This document shows positions 16,346 to 24,464 of a stretch of 34,489 bases of DNA, piece after piece; position 1 is the first letter of the stretch; every line of letters starts with the position of its first letter. Position numbers and translations under genes: made by a program. Origin of the DNA: Opitutia bacterium (GTDB lineage: Bacteria > Verrucomicrobiota > Verrucomicrobiia > Opitutales > Opitutaceae); NCBI GenBank assembly GCA_016217545.1, contig JACRHT010000013.1, positions 1 to 34,489 of the forward strand. Direction: 5' to 3'. The notes under the pieces were generated by a model that made no database searches, was not told the origin of the DNA, and saw only the letters and a list, made by a program, of their open reading frames with translations.

Positions 16346-16439
16346 CGGGTTGAGGGTTGAGAGTTGAGGGTTGAGAGCCCAAGGCAGCGTCGAGTGATCG
16401 GAGCAACTGGTTCGGTCTCTCAGCACTAGGCTCCAAGCT
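16346..16439. repeat. Inverted heptamer-repeat element, copy B (fliR-fliQ gap)
   Basis: The left arm has four tandem units starting AG at 16353-16380 (AGGGTTG, AGAGTTG, AGGGTTG and AGAGCCC), preceded by a near-unit CGGGTTG at 16346. The right arm has units ending CT: GGTCTCT (16414-16420), CAGCACT (16421-16427) and, after a 5-base short unit, CCAAGCT (16433-16439). The arms belong to the same AG-heptamer family in opposite orientation, with the right arm less regular than in the other copies. The element fills most of the 121-base gap. Confidence 0.6.
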
Positions 16440-16444
16440 TTTCC

Positions 16445-16714
16445 TCAGTGCGCCAGCGCCGGCATCTTCGCGAACACCGCGAGCGTGAACTCGGTGAGGC
16501 TGCGCAGCAGCCACGGCGCGAGCAGCACGGCGAGTCCCGCGAGCGCGATCAATTTCGGCGCGAAGGTCAGCGTGTTTTCCTGCATCGAAGTGATCGACTG
16601 GAAAAGGCTCGTGATGAGACCGACCACCAGCAGCAGGCCGAGAAACGGCGCCACGATGTAGAGCGCGAAGAGCACCGTGGACTTGAAGAGGTCGATGGCG
16701 AGTTCGGGGTTCAT
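16445..16714 (-). CDS. fliQ: Flagellar export gate protein FliQ
   Basis: FliQ is the small two-helix subunit of the export gate. The 89-residue product has the standard length and pattern: MNPELAIDLFKSTVLFALYI opens the first membrane hairpin, GLLLVVGLITSLFQSITSMQ follows with the conserved FQ..T..QE segment, and TLTFAPKLIALAGLAVLLAP begins the second helix. The ATG at 16714 gives the family N-terminus. fliP lies upstream and fliR downstream, but both gaps hold heptamer-repeat elements, so this gene is bracketed by them in a block where most neighbours touch or overlap. Confidence 0.96.
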   Translation of the reverse strand: MNPELAIDLFKSTVLFALYIVAPFLGLLLVVGLITSLFQSITSMQENTLTFAPKLIALAGLAVLLAPWLLRSLTEFTLAVFAKMPALAH

Positions 16715-16727
16715 GCGGGAAACGCTG

Positions 16728-16813
16728 AGAGTCTAGAGCTGAGTGCTGAGAGAAAAAAGAGAAGCGGCACGGCGTTGGAAATGGGTCGGACTCTAGACTC
16801 TTGGCTCTGGACT
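16728..16813. repeat. Inverted heptamer-repeat element, copy C (fliQ-fliP gap)
   Basis: The left arm has four tandem units starting AG at 16728-16755 (AGAGTCT, AGAGCTG, AGTGCTG and AGAGAAA). The right arm has four units ending CT at 16786-16813 (TCGGACT, CTAGACT, CTTGGCT and CTGGACT). AGAGTCTAGAG on the left and its near complement CTCTAGACTCT on the right show that the arms are related in inverted orientation. About 30 bases separate them. The element fills the 104-base gap. Confidence 0.65.
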
Positions 16814-16818
16814 TCTCC

Positions 16819-17667
16819 TCACGTCGCGAAGCTCTGCACGAGCGACTTCACGATCAGGTGCCAGCCGTCGACGAGGACGAACAGCAGCAGCTTGAATGGC
16901 AGCGAGACGACGTTCGGCGGCATCATCATCATGCCGAGGCCCATCAGCACCGACGACACGAGGAAATCGATGATGAGGAACGGCAGGAACAGCAGGAATC
17001 CCATCTGGAACGCCGTCTGCAGCTCGCTGATCACGAACGCGGGGATCACGACGCGCAGCGGCAGGTCCTTCACCGCCGTCGGGCCGTAGCCGCCGAGTTC
17101 GAGGAAATACTCCAAGTCGCGCGTGCGCGTCTGCTTCAGCATGAAATCCCGCAGCGGCGCCGCGCCGCGATCGAGCGCTTCGTTCGACGTGATCTTGTTG
17201 TCGAGATACGGACGCAGCGCCTCGTTGTTCACACGGTCGAACACCGGGCCCATGATGAAAAAGGTGAGGAAGAGCGAGAGGCCGACGATGATCTGATTCG
17301 ACGGTGCGCTGGGCACGCCGAGCGCCGTGCGCACGAAGCCGAGCACGATCACGATGCGCGTGAAGCTCGTCATCAGCAGCACCAGCGACGGCGCCACCGA
17401 GAGCAGCGTCATCATCAGCACGATCTGCACCGCGACGCTCATCTGCGCGGGCTTTTCCGCGCCTTCGAGATTGATCGAGAGGCGGAGCGGATCGTTGGCC
17501 GTGGTGGTGGCGGTCGGGCTCGACGCGCTCGGGCCGGTCGGCTGCACGAGCAGTCCGGTGGGCGGCGTCAGCGTCGTGGATTGTCCCGACTGCGGTGCTG
17601 CAGTCTGGGCTGCGAGCGGCAACACGCCGAGCGCGAGACAGAGAAAAATTTGGGCGAAACGTCGCAT
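16819..17667 (-). CDS. fliP: Flagellar export gate protein FliP
   Basis: FliP is the main ring-forming subunit of the export gate. The 282-residue product begins with a signal peptide (MRRFAQIFLCLALGVLPLAA), as FliP often does, followed by a Pro/Thr/Ser-rich stretch to about residue 60. The core then has VQIVLMMTLLSVAPSLVLLM, TSFTRIVIVLGFVRTALG, a periplasmic loop, and the C-terminal membrane pair with FQMGFLLFLPFLIIDFLVSS and MGLGMMMMPP. All are standard FliP landmarks. ATG at 17667 lies 21 bases after the fliO stop. A heptamer-repeat element separates it from fliQ. Confidence 0.96.
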   Translation of the reverse strand: MRRFAQIFLCLALGVLPLAAQTAAPQSGQSTTLTPPTGLLVQPTGPSASSPTATTTANDPLRLSINLEGAEKPAQMSVAVQIVLMMTLLSVAPSLVLLMTSFTRIVIVLGFVRTALGVPSAPSNQIIVGLSLFLTFFIMGPVFDRVNNEALRPYLDNKITSNEALDRGAAPLRDFMLKQTRTRDLEYFLELGGYGPTAVKDLPLRVVIPAFVISELQTAFQMGFLLFLPFLIIDFLVSSVLMGLGMMMMPPNVVSLPFKLLLFVLVDGWHLIVKSLVQSFAT

Positions 17668-17688
17668 GGTCGTCCGTGACGGGGCGCG

Positions 17689-18102
17689 TCAATCGCGCGG
17701 GTCGCGCTCGTCCTCGTCGAGCGACTTCAACAGCGAGATGCTGCCAGGGCAGACACCGAGGAGGAATTTCTTCCCTTCGTAGTCGGCGACCACGAGGTAT
17801 TGGCGGTTACCGAGCGAGCGGCTCTCGGCGATGGTCAACTTGCGCGCATCGCGACCGGCGATGCCACCGGGAGTGCGGCGTTGGCGCCAGAGCATCCAAC
17901 CGCCCGCGGCTGCGGCGCCAGCGGCGAGGACGATAAGCACGTAGTTCGAGTCGCCCGACTTCGTGGCCGAAGTGGCCGGCGCGTCGCCGGACACGGCGTT
18001 GCGCGGACGGATGATGTCGGACTCCTTCGGCTTTTCTTGCGCGAAGGCAGCGAGGCTGAGCGCGGCGAGCGCGCAGGCGGCGATGGCGAGCCGGCGGATC
18101 AT
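17689..18102 (-). CDS. fliO: Flagellar assembly protein FliO
   Basis: FliO helps assemble the FliP ring of the export gate and is not itself part of the finished channel. The 137-residue protein has a signal-like N-terminus (MIRRLAIAACALAALSLAAF), a polar stretch, one membrane segment (about 53-71) and a short cytoplasmic domain. That domain reads LTIAESRSLGNRQYLVVADY and KKFLLGVCPGSISLLKSL, the conserved FliO pattern. The ATG overlaps the fliN stop by 4 bases. FliO diverges fast between species, so the call rests on the cytoplasmic motif together with its place between fliN and fliP. Confidence 0.87.
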   Translation of the reverse strand: MIRRLAIAACALAALSLAAFAQEKPKESDIIRPRNAVSGDAPATSATKSGDSNYVLIVLAAGAAAAGGWMLWRQRRTPGGIAGRDARKLTIAESRSLGNRQYLVVADYEGKKFLLGVCPGSISLLKSLDEDERDPRD

Positions 18103-18362
18103 GCCTTCGGGCTGCCGACGAGTTCGGTGATCTTGATGCCGAAATTGTCTTCGACGACCACGACTTCGCCGTAGGCGACGAGCTTGTCGTTCACGTAGAG
18201 GCCGACCGGGTCGCTGGCGTGCTGCATGAGCTGCACGACGGAGCCGGAGGAGAGTTCGAGGACGTCGCGCATCGGCAGCATGCAGGAGCCGAGTTGCACG
18301 GTCACCTTCACCTTTACGTCCAAAACGATATCAAGAGCTTTTTCGTCCATCAGGTTTGCCAT
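18099..18362 (-). CDS. fliN: C-ring protein FliN
   Basis: FliN forms the base of the rotor C-ring, helps set rotation direction and docks the export ATPase complex through FliH. The 87-residue product is a bare SpoA domain: VKVKVTVQLGSCMLPMRDVL, ELSSGSVVQL, DPVGLYVNDKLVAYGEVVVV and FGIKITEL match the family. It lacks the longer N-terminal extension of some FliN proteins. The ATG at 18362 overlaps the end of fliM by 32 bases; an in-frame ATG at 18350 would still overlap by 20. Its stop overlaps the fliO start by 4 bases. Confidence 0.95.
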   Translation of the reverse strand: MANLMDEKALDIVLDVKVKVTVQLGSCMLPMRDVLELSSGSVVQLMQHASDPVGLYVNDKLVAYGEVVVVEDNFGIKITELVGSPKA

Positions 18363-19395
18363 GGGAAATGTCCTCCGGGTTGAGCGGGATCTTCTTTGTG
18401 AGCTGCACCGCCACGTGGTCGGAATCGAGGCCGACGGTGCCGATGAATTTCGGCGTGCCGTTCAGCAAGACGCGGGTGCGCTGCATCAGGTCGGTCGGCA
18501 TCTCGATGACGTCGCCGACACGCAGGCTGCTCACTTCGCGCAGGGAAAGTTCGAACGCCTCCCACTCCGCGCGCACGGGCATGGAGATGTGGTCGTAGGC
18601 CTTCTGCCAGGCGGCGCGCTTCTCGACGGTGGTGACTTGGGAATCCTTAGCCCGGCGCGCCTGCATCTTTTTCACGAGCGGCTCGATCGTGTAGTAGGGC
18701 ACACCGAGCTGAATCTGCTCGGAGCAATCGCCGAAATTCACCTCGAGCGTCAGCGCGAGGACGATGGCGTCCTTGGGCGAGGTCTGGAGAAAGCGGCCGT
18801 TGTTTTCGTGGCCGACGATGAGCGGGCGCAGGTCCTGCTCGGCCTTCCATTGGCCGCACCATTCCTCGAGCACGATAACGATCACGTCCTCGAGCAGGGC
18901 GACTTCGATCTCGGTGAGGTAGCGCTCGGCCTTCACGGAGTGGCCGCGGCCGCCGAGCAGGCGGTCGGCGATGGTGAGCGCGAGGCGCGGATTGATGTCG
19001 AGCACGCCGACGCCGATCAGCGGCTCGGCCTTGAACAGGCAGATGTGCGTCGGGCTCGGCAGCGACTCGGTGAACTTCGAGTAGGTGACCGTCGTGAGCT
19101 GCGCCATCTTCAGGCCGAACTCCATGCGGAGAAACAGCGAGAGACGCGCGCTCAGGTAGCGGATGAAGTCCTCGTGCAGCAGACGCAGGCGGCGAAGTTC
19201 GACTTCGGAGAGGAAAACCGGATTCCGGAAGTCGTAGGCTTCTACCTTGCTGACCGCCTTCGCATCGCCGCGCCGCCCGTCGGCGCGGATGAGCATGCTC
19301 TTCGGTCCGGCGTCGACGGAGGTCTGTGCCAGCAGTTTGTCGATCTCGGATTGATCGAGAAACTCGCTGGCAGTCTTTTGCGGGTCGTCGGCCAT
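18331..19395 (-). CDS. fliM: C-ring switch protein FliM
   Basis: FliM is the middle layer of the C-ring and binds phosphorylated CheY to reverse the motor. The 354-residue product has the N-terminal CheY-binding peptide (LDQSEIDKLLAQT, residues 13-25), a variable linker, the CheC-like middle domain with the loop LLGGRGH, and a C-terminal SpoA domain (VGDVIEMPTDLMQRTRVLLN) resembling FliN. The intact CheY-binding segment implies a working chemotaxis pathway even though cheA and cheY are outside the window. ATG at 19395 lies 10 bases after the fliL stop. The 3' end overlaps fliN by 32 bases. Confidence 0.96.
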   Translation of the reverse strand: MADDPQKTASEFLDQSEIDKLLAQTSVDAGPKSMLIRADGRRGDAKAVSKVEAYDFRNPVFLSEVELRRLRLLHEDFIRYLSARLSLFLRMEFGLKMAQLTTVTYSKFTESLPSPTHICLFKAEPLIGVGVLDINPRLALTIADRLLGGRGHSVKAERYLTEIEVALLEDVIVIVLEEWCGQWKAEQDLRPLIVGHENNGRFLQTSPKDAIVLALTLEVNFGDCSEQIQLGVPYYTIEPLVKKMQARRAKDSQVTTVEKRAAWQKAYDHISMPVRAEWEAFELSLREVSSLRVGDVIEMPTDLMQRTRVLLNGTPKFIGTVGLDSDHVAVQLTKKIPLNPEDISHGKPDGRKSS

Positions 19396-19405
19396 GGTCG
19401 CAGCC

Positions 19406-20044
19406 TTACTGGATCACGAAGTCCGAGAAATACACCTGCTCGACGAGGCGTTTGCCGAGCGCCTGGTTGTAGGCGGCGACGAGTTTCTCGCGCAGGACGT
19501 TCTTGGAGCCGGGCTCCTCGAGGTCGGCGAGCGTGAGCGACGAGAGGACGTTGAGCGTGATGTCGGTGAGCTTGGCCTTCTGGGTTTCGAAGACGCCCTT
19601 CACGCTTTTGCCGCCGACGCCGGTCACGATGAAACTGGTCTTCAGGTAACGCGTGCCCATGGTGCCGGCGAGATTCACGACGACGTTGGAGAACTCGTAG
19701 TTGCCGCCGGTGTCCTTGCCCTCGCCCTTGCCTTCCTTGCCGCCGTGGCCGCCCTTTTCTTCCTTCGCGGGCGCCTCTTCGGCGGGCTCTTCGTGCTCGG
19801 CGCCGGCTTCGGCTTTGCCGTGGGCGTCGGCCGCGGGAGCGCCGAGCTTGGCTTGGAGGCGCGGCAGCAGCACGTATTCGGCGACACCGAACGTCGCCGC
19901 CGGCGCGAGCAAGATGGCCACGATCGCGGGCAACCACGCGGAGAGGCCGCCGCCGCCTTTCTTCTTTTCGGCGGGAGCAGAGTCGGCGGCGGGAGCAGCC
20001 GGCGCGGAGTCCTTCGATTCCTTGGCGTCTTTTTTCTCGGCCAT
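19406..20044 (-). CDS. fliL: Flagellar basal body-associated protein FliL
   Basis: FliL surrounds or supports the stator and affects torque and stator stability. The 212-residue product has a charged Lys/Ala-rich cytoplasmic N-terminus, one membrane segment (about 35-56) and an unusually long low-complexity periplasmic stretch rich in Ala, Glu, Gly and Lys (about 70-110). The conserved FliL domain follows, with YEFSNVVVNLAGTMGTRYLK, LTDITLNVLSSLTLADLEEP and a C-terminus ending in VYFSDFVIQ. The ATG at 20044 is the only sensible start. It lies between flgE and fliM, the usual setting in the flgD-flgE-fliL-fliM arrangement. Confidence 0.92.
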   Translation of the reverse strand: MAEKKDAKESKDSAPAAPAADSAPAEKKKGGGGLSAWLPAIVAILLAPAATFGVAEYVLLPRLQAKLGAPAADAHGKAEAGAEHEEPAEEAPAKEEKGGHGGKEGKGEGKDTGGNYEFSNVVVNLAGTMGTRYLKTSFIVTGVGGKSVKGVFETQKAKLTDITLNVLSSLTLADLEEPGSKNVLREKLVAAYNQALGKRLVEQVYFSDFVIQ

Positions 20045-20067
20045 GGCGGCGGGCGGTTAGGCGAAGC

Positions 20068-20931
20068 TCAGCTGCGCTTCAGGTTGACGATGTCTTCGAG
20101 GACGGTGTCGGAAACCGTGATGAGACGGGAACCGGCCTGGAAGGAACGCTGCGTGGTGATGAGGTCGGAGAACTGCGCGGTCAGGTCGACGTTCGAGGAT
20201 TCGAGGACGCCCGACTGCACGTTGCCGAGGCCGTCGGAGCCCGGGTCGTTGTTGCCGGCGAGGATGCCGCCGCCGACCGGACCCGCGGCCGCGAGGCCCG
20301 AGTAGAGGTTGTTGCCCTCGCGGGTGAGCGCGGAGGTGTCGTTGAAATTCTGCAGCTGCAGCTTGTTCGTCGTCGCCGACGTGCCGTCGGAGAAGAACTC
20401 GACGAGGTTGCCCTGCTTGTCGATGGAGATGGATTTGAGCTCGGCGCCAGTGGGGTTGTTCTGGCCGACGCGGATGTCGCCGACGGCGGTCGGCGGGACC
20501 GCGCCCGTGAGGCCCTGGAGGCGGAGACCGCTTTGCGTGACGACGTAGCCGTTGTCGTCGATGCGGAAGGAGCCATCGCGCGTGGCGTAGGAGGTGCCAC
20601 TGGTGGCGTCGTTGACGACGAAGAAGCCGCGGCCGGAGATGCCGATGTCGGTCGTCACGCCCGTGCTGGTGAGCGCGCCCTGCGAGAAGTTGGTGCTGAT
20701 GCCGGCGAGCTGCACGCCCGTGCCGACTTGGATCGCAGACTGGCTCGAGGCCGTGCCGTTCGACGGCGCGGAGCCGCGCAGCGTGTTGGAGAAGCTCTCC
20801 GCGAAGCTCGCTTGCGACGACTTGTAGCCGGTCGTGTTGATGTTCGCGATGTTGTTGCCGATGACTTCGAGGCCCTTGCTGAACGTGCGAAGGGCGCTGA
20901 CGCCGGAGGTGAGTGTGCCGATGAGTGCCAT
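20068..20931 (-). CDS. flgE: Flagellar hook protein FlgE, short form
   Basis: This is a member of the rod/hook FlgE/F/G family. The N-terminal D0 helix reads GVSALRTFSKGLEVIGNNIA followed by NINTTGYKSS, and the C-terminal D0 helix reads SNVDLTAQFSDLITTQRSFQ. A DIGISGRGFFVV segment near residue 95 is typical of hook and distal rod proteins. At 287 residues it is shorter than the roughly 400 of enterobacterial FlgE and closer to FlgG. It lacks the FlgG-specific rod signature, and its place directly after flgD points to FlgE. I favour a hook protein with a reduced variable domain, but a rod-like role cannot be excluded. Confidence 0.82.
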   Translation of the reverse strand: MALIGTLTSGVSALRTFSKGLEVIGNNIANINTTGYKSSQASFAESFSNTLRGSAPSNGTASSQSAIQVGTGVQLAGISTNFSQGALTSTGVTTDIGISGRGFFVVNDATSGTSYATRDGSFRIDDNGYVVTQSGLRLQGLTGAVPPTAVGDIRVGQNNPTGAELKSISIDKQGNLVEFFSDGTSATTNKLQLQNFNDTSALTREGNNLYSGLAAAGPVGGGILAGNNDPGSDGLGNVQSGVLESSNVDLTAQFSDLITTQRSFQAGSRLITVSDTVLEDIVNLKRS

Positions 20932-20963
20932 GGTGAGTTGAGGATGTTTGGAAGTTTTCTGGT

Positions 20964-21446
20964 TTAGGCCGACGTGCCGTCCGTTGCGGTGCTGCTCTGC
21001 TGGGTTGCGGTCGGCTCGATCCGTCGAACCGAATAAAGGGGATAGGATTTGTCGCCGATCTTGAGCGACACGCCGTTGGTGGCGTCGTTGTCGAGGGCGG
21101 TGACGACGCCGGTCACGGACTTGCCCTTGTCGTCCTCGACGGTGACGGTGCGGCCGATGTAGCTGTTGCCCATCAGCAGCTGCTGGTCAGCGCGCAGGGC
21201 GGCCATCTGCGTGGCCATCGTCTTGTTTTGCTCGAGGGCGGAGAACTGCGCCATCTGCGCGATGAACGCGGTGTCTTCCATCGGCTTCATTGGGTCCTGC
21301 TGCTGGAACTGCACGGCGAGCAGCTTCATGAATTCGTCGGAACCGAGCGTCTTGGTGACTTTGCGCGCGGTGCCGCCGCTGGAGTTGTAGAGATCGGAGT
21401 AACCGACGTTCTTGGACGAGGTGGAGGTGGCGCTGGTGACGGACAT
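20964..21446 (-). CDS. flgD: Hook assembly scaffold protein FlgD
   Basis: FlgD caps the growing hook and is discarded once the hook is complete. The 160-residue product has the conserved N-terminal region with LGSDEFMKLLAVQFQQQDPM, then FIAQMAQFSALEQNKTMATQ, the standard FlgD export and capping signature. A short beta-rich part with a VTGVVTALDND segment follows. It is near the small end for FlgD and seems to lack the extra C-terminal Fn3-like domain of larger versions. I chose the ATG at 21446 because it gives MSVTSATSTSS, a polar export-type N-terminus, 4 bases after the fliK stop. The open frame extends far upstream, but that part is antisense-like sequence within fliK. Confidence 0.92.
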   Translation of the reverse strand: MSVTSATSTSSKNVGYSDLYNSSGGTARKVTKTLGSDEFMKLLAVQFQQQDPMKPMEDTAFIAQMAQFSALEQNKTMATQMAALRADQQLLMGNSYIGRTVTVEDDKGKSVTGVVTALDNDATNGVSLKIGDKSYPLYSVRRIEPTATQQSSTATDGTSA

Positions 21447-21450
21447 GGGA

Positions 21451-23346
21451 TTAAGCGACGGCGGAAAGGTGGACGGACGTGGGCAGCACGACGGGCGCGG
21501 CGCTGGTGGCGGCGCCGCCATCGCGCGGCTGGAAAGGCGTGGAGCGGGCGATGCTGCCGAAGAATTCCTGCGCGCGCGCCTGCTGCTGATTTTGCTGCTG
21601 TTGCTGCTGCGCAGCGGATTGCCCGGGCGATTGCTGGTGCTGTTGCTGCGCGAACGACCCCGTGCCGGTCTGCGGCGACGAGGTGGGCGAGACCACGGGC
21701 TCGAGGAAACGCAGCGCGCTCTCGGGCTGCGCGGCGACGGCCTTCCACTCGTTCGAGATCGCGGCGCGCAACTCAGGGGAATCCGTGCGGAATTCGGTGC
21801 GGACGGTGCCGTTGCGGAGCTCGACGCGGACGGCCAGATCCTCGGTGCCAAACTTGAACTTCAGCTGGACGCTCGGCACGGGCTGGAGCTTCGAGGCGGC
21901 CTGGGCGTCGACGACGTTGGTGACCGTCTCCACAGCGCGCTTCGCAAACGAAGCCGCGACCAGCTGCGGCATCGGCTCGGGCGAACCAGCGGCCACGACC
22001 TGCGTCTGCGCCGGCACGACGGACACGATCGCCGGGACCGTCGGCGAGACGGCGGAGAAGGTGTCGTGCGGAATGAAGAGCATGGTCGGACGCGTTTCAG
22101 CAACGCCGATGCCAGCTTTCTTTTCCGGCAAGCTAAGCTCCTGCTTATCCGCAGTTAGAAAGTTTTTTCCGGCGGACTTTTTTTCGCCGAAATCGATCTC
22201 CGGCGACTCGGGGTTCGAAGCGGCAGAATTTTCCGCGCGCGGTGCGACGGACTCGGTCGCAGGCACGTTCTTCGACGCGACCTGGCCTTCGACGACCGGC
22301 GCCGTCGGCAAAGCCAGCGCAACGACCACACCTTCCGGAAGCTCGACCGACGCCTCCACTTGCAGGGGCGCCTGGTCCGGCGCCGATGAAACCGGCAGGC
22401 CAGGAGTCGTCGGGCGAACCGGAGTCGATGCGCGAACGATGGGAGTCGGACGCGGCTCGGTCGACGTCGCAGGCCGGCTCGTCGCGGTCGGAACAACCAT
22501 CGTTTCGGAAACGGTCGCGGGCGAAGTCGGAGCGGCTTCGGTCTGCGGTGCCGCTGCCGTCGCGTCCACCACCTCGGGCGCGCTCGCGGAAGCGAACGGC
22601 TGGCCGGGCGCCGGCGCGGGCGTCGTCCGCTCGGGCAACGTCACGCTCAAGGCGATCGCGCCGCCGCGAAGCGCCTCAACGGTCGAAGGAACACCGCCGG
22701 GCAAAGTGTCGTCGTCGGCATTTTCCGCGCCGTGCTCGTCGGGCGAAGTGGCGACCGGAGTGAGAGGAGCTTCCGCCGGAGGCGGCGCGACCAGCGCGGC
22801 AACGGGCGCGAGCAGCGCCGCGACGGCCTCGAGAGTCGCGCGATCCGGCATCGTCGCCGTCACGGCGGGCGACGCTTCGGGCATCGCCTCATCGCTGTCG
22901 CCGGACACCGCCGCAACGTTCACGCCGCGCGCGATGCCGCGAGCATCGGTCGGCGCGCCTCGAGTCGACGACGGCGGCACGTTCTTGGACGGTGCCACGC
23001 TCGTAGGTATTGCCACACTCGTCGGCGATGGCGGCACGGACGTCGCGGTCGTCGGAGTGACGGTGCGCACGCCGGGAGCGGTGGCCACGGTGCCGGGGTT
23101 GGCGACCGGTGTAGAAACAGGGCTTGTCGCCGGCTGTGGCGCCACGGGAGCGGGCGTCGCCGTATCGCCACCGAGCAACGCGCCGAAATCGGACGCCGCG
23201 CAGGCCGGACTATTGGTCGCGACCGGCGACTCCGAAGCGCTGGCGCCGAGCAGCGCGGCGAGATCGCCGGTGAGCGCGGAGGGAACGGTCGAACTCGCAC
23301 TGAGCGAGATTTCGGCGGGGGAAGTGCTGGGGAAGGAAGTCGTCAT
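21451..23346 (-). CDS. fliK: Hook-length control protein FliK
   Basis: FliK is the secreted ruler that measures the hook and triggers the FlhB switch. The 631-residue protein is dominated by a low-complexity Ala/Pro/Thr/Val/Ser region (about 20-500), as expected for the extended ruler, though longer than the 400-450 residues of many FliK proteins. The conserved C-terminal domain is recognisable at about 500-555: VQLKFKFGTEDLAVRVELRN, then VRTEFRTDSPELRAAI. After it comes a Gln-rich tail (about 570-600) with runs of glutamine. ATG at 23346 gives a polar export-type N-terminus. The call rests on the C-terminal domain and the position before flgD. Confidence 0.85.
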   Translation of the reverse strand: MTTSFPSTSPAEISLSASSTVPSALTGDLAALLGASASESPVATNSPACAASDFGALLGGDTATPAPVAPQPATSPVSTPVANPGTVATAPGVRTVTPTTATSVPPSPTSVAIPTSVAPSKNVPPSSTRGAPTDARGIARGVNVAAVSGDSDEAMPEASPAVTATMPDRATLEAVAALLAPVAALVAPPPAEAPLTPVATSPDEHGAENADDDTLPGGVPSTVEALRGGAIALSVTLPERTTPAPAPGQPFASASAPEVVDATAAAPQTEAAPTSPATVSETMVVPTATSRPATSTEPRPTPIVRASTPVRPTTPGLPVSSAPDQAPLQVEASVELPEGVVVALALPTAPVVEGQVASKNVPATESVAPRAENSAASNPESPEIDFGEKKSAGKNFLTADKQELSLPEKKAGIGVAETRPTMLFIPHDTFSAVSPTVPAIVSVVPAQTQVVAAGSPEPMPQLVAASFAKRAVETVTNVVDAQAASKLQPVPSVQLKFKFGTEDLAVRVELRNGTVRTEFRTDSPELRAAISNEWKAVAAQPESALRFLEPVVSPTSSPQTGTGSFAQQQHQQSPGQSAAQQQQQQNQQQARAQEFFGSIARSTPFQPRDGGAATSAAPVVLPTSVHLSAVA

Positions 23347-23368
23347 GCAGGGCTTCCTTCCGTGGAAT

Positions 23369-23394
23369 TCGTGCGCGCCATCCGTGGCGCACGA
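23369..23394 (-). other. Hairpin in the fliK-motE gap
   Basis: TCGTGCGC (23369-23376) pairs with GCGCACGA (23387-23394) around a 10-base loop. The stem is perfect but no T-run follows on either strand. It could affect mRNA processing or translation of fliK; no function can be assigned. Confidence 0.35.
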
Positions 23395-23409
23395 TTGAGT
23401 GTGGGCGAA

Positions 23410-24015
23410 TCAGGCCGGCTTGGCGGCCTTCATCAGACGCAGTTTTTCGGAAAGGATGGCGACGCGGCGCGCGAGCGTGCCGTCGACGGTGGCGGTCTTG
23501 CTCATCTCCTCGAAGATCGGCGACACCGTGTCGGGCTTCATCAGCGAGAGGATTTTAACGGCGGTGGTGTCGTCGAGTTCCTTGATGATCGCGACGGCGG
23601 CACGCGGCGTGAGATTGGCGTAGGTGGTGGCGAGGGTCTTGAGGTTCTTCGCCTCGTCGGCGTTGATCTCGACGACCTTGTCGGAAATTTCCTTCCGCAT
23701 CCGCTCGAGATCGGCGCGGACCTTGTCGAGTTCCTGCTGTTCCGCCGAGAGGCGGGCAGCGCGCTGGTCGAGCTGCTCGGCCTGTTTGCGCAGGCGTTCC
23801 TTCTCGCCCTTCAACTCGGAGGCGAGGTTGTCGATTTCGATCGTCCAGAAATCCCAGCCCTGGGCCTTCTGCGTCTTCACCGACGCGGCGCGCGTCGCGG
23901 CGGCGTGCGCGATGATGGCGTCGCCGGCGCGCCAGAACCAGCCCAAGCCGGCGGCCATGCCGGACATCAGCGCGAGAAAAACGACGATCGCGGGATTTTG
24001 AGCGAGCTTGGTCAT
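23410..24015 (-). CDS. MotE-like protein with MgtE N-type domain
   Basis: The 201-residue protein has one N-terminal membrane helix (about 10-26), a long charged coiled coil (about 60-115, with ELKGEKERLRKQAEQLDQRA) and a C-terminal MgtE-intracellular-N-like helical domain (YANLTPRAAVAIIKELDDTT then AVKILSLMKPDTVSPIFEEM). This architecture matches the MotE family, a periplasmic flagellar protein studied in rhizobia as a chaperone for MotC, and related proteins encoded near fliJ in many bacteria. No MotC is seen here, so I assign the family and not that role. ATG at 24015 overlaps the fliJ stop by 4 bases (ATGA), supporting coupling. Confidence 0.8.
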   Translation of the reverse strand: MTKLAQNPAIVVFLALMSGMAAGLGWFWRAGDAIIAHAAATRAASVKTQKAQGWDFWTIEIDNLASELKGEKERLRKQAEQLDQRAARLSAEQQELDKVRADLERMRKEISDKVVEINADEAKNLKTLATTYANLTPRAAVAIIKELDDTTAVKILSLMKPDTVSPIFEEMSKTATVDGTLARRVAILSEKLRLMKAAKPA

Positions 24016-24464
24016 GAGAAGAGAGTGCGGCGCACCGACCGGAAGCCGGCGAAATCATCCATCGCGTTCTGGTCCTCGACGAGCGCGGCGGCGCGATGGA
24101 CGGAGCGCGCTTTTTCCTCGAGCTTGTTGACGACCTTGAGCTGGCGGCTCGCATCGAGGTATTCCGCGCGGCGCTTGTGCATCACATCGCGCGCCTCGAT
24201 GACTTTGCGCTCTGCCTGCACTTCCTCTTCGCACTCGCTGCGGTAGGTGCGGAAGAGCGACGCGGCATCGGCGGCGAGAAACGTGCCCCCGCGTCCGTCG
24301 AACAGCGTTTGCGCGAGCTCGGCCACCCGCGTGCGCGTGGTCGCGAGCGACTCTTCGGCTTGCACGTAAACATGGACCGAGGCGGCGAACGCCTCGCGAG
24401 CGCGCAGCTCCTTGTGCGCGCGGATGACGGCCACGGGCCGGAGGGGAAAACGGAAACGTTTCAT
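24012..24464 (-). CDS. fliJ: Flagellar export chaperone/stalk protein FliJ
   Basis: FliJ forms the stalk inside the FliI hexamer ring and recycles export chaperones. The 150-residue product is almost entirely helical and charged, with the family opening MKRFRFPLRPVAVIRAHKEL and long heptad-rich stretches such as YRSECEEEVQAERKVIEARD. Its length is typical. FliJ is weakly conserved in sequence, so the call rests on the N-terminal F-x-F-x-L-x-x-V pattern, coiled-coil character and its place after fliI. Both ends are coupled: its ATG overlaps the fliI stop, and its stop overlaps the motE-like start, each by 4 bases. Confidence 0.9.
   Translation of the reverse strand: MKRFRFPLRPVAVIRAHKELRAREAFAASVHVYVQAEESLATTRTRVAELAQTLFDGRGGTFLAADAASLFRTYRSECEEEVQAERKVIEARDVMHKRRAEYLDASRQLKVVNKLEEKARSVHRAAALVEDQNAMDDFAGFRSVRRTLFS

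Noticed and set aside
21447-21851. FlgD extended far upstream of the chosen start
   Set aside because: The extra 135 codons lie within the 3' part of fliK in another frame and are low-complexity; the ATG at 21446 gives a standard FlgD N-terminus.
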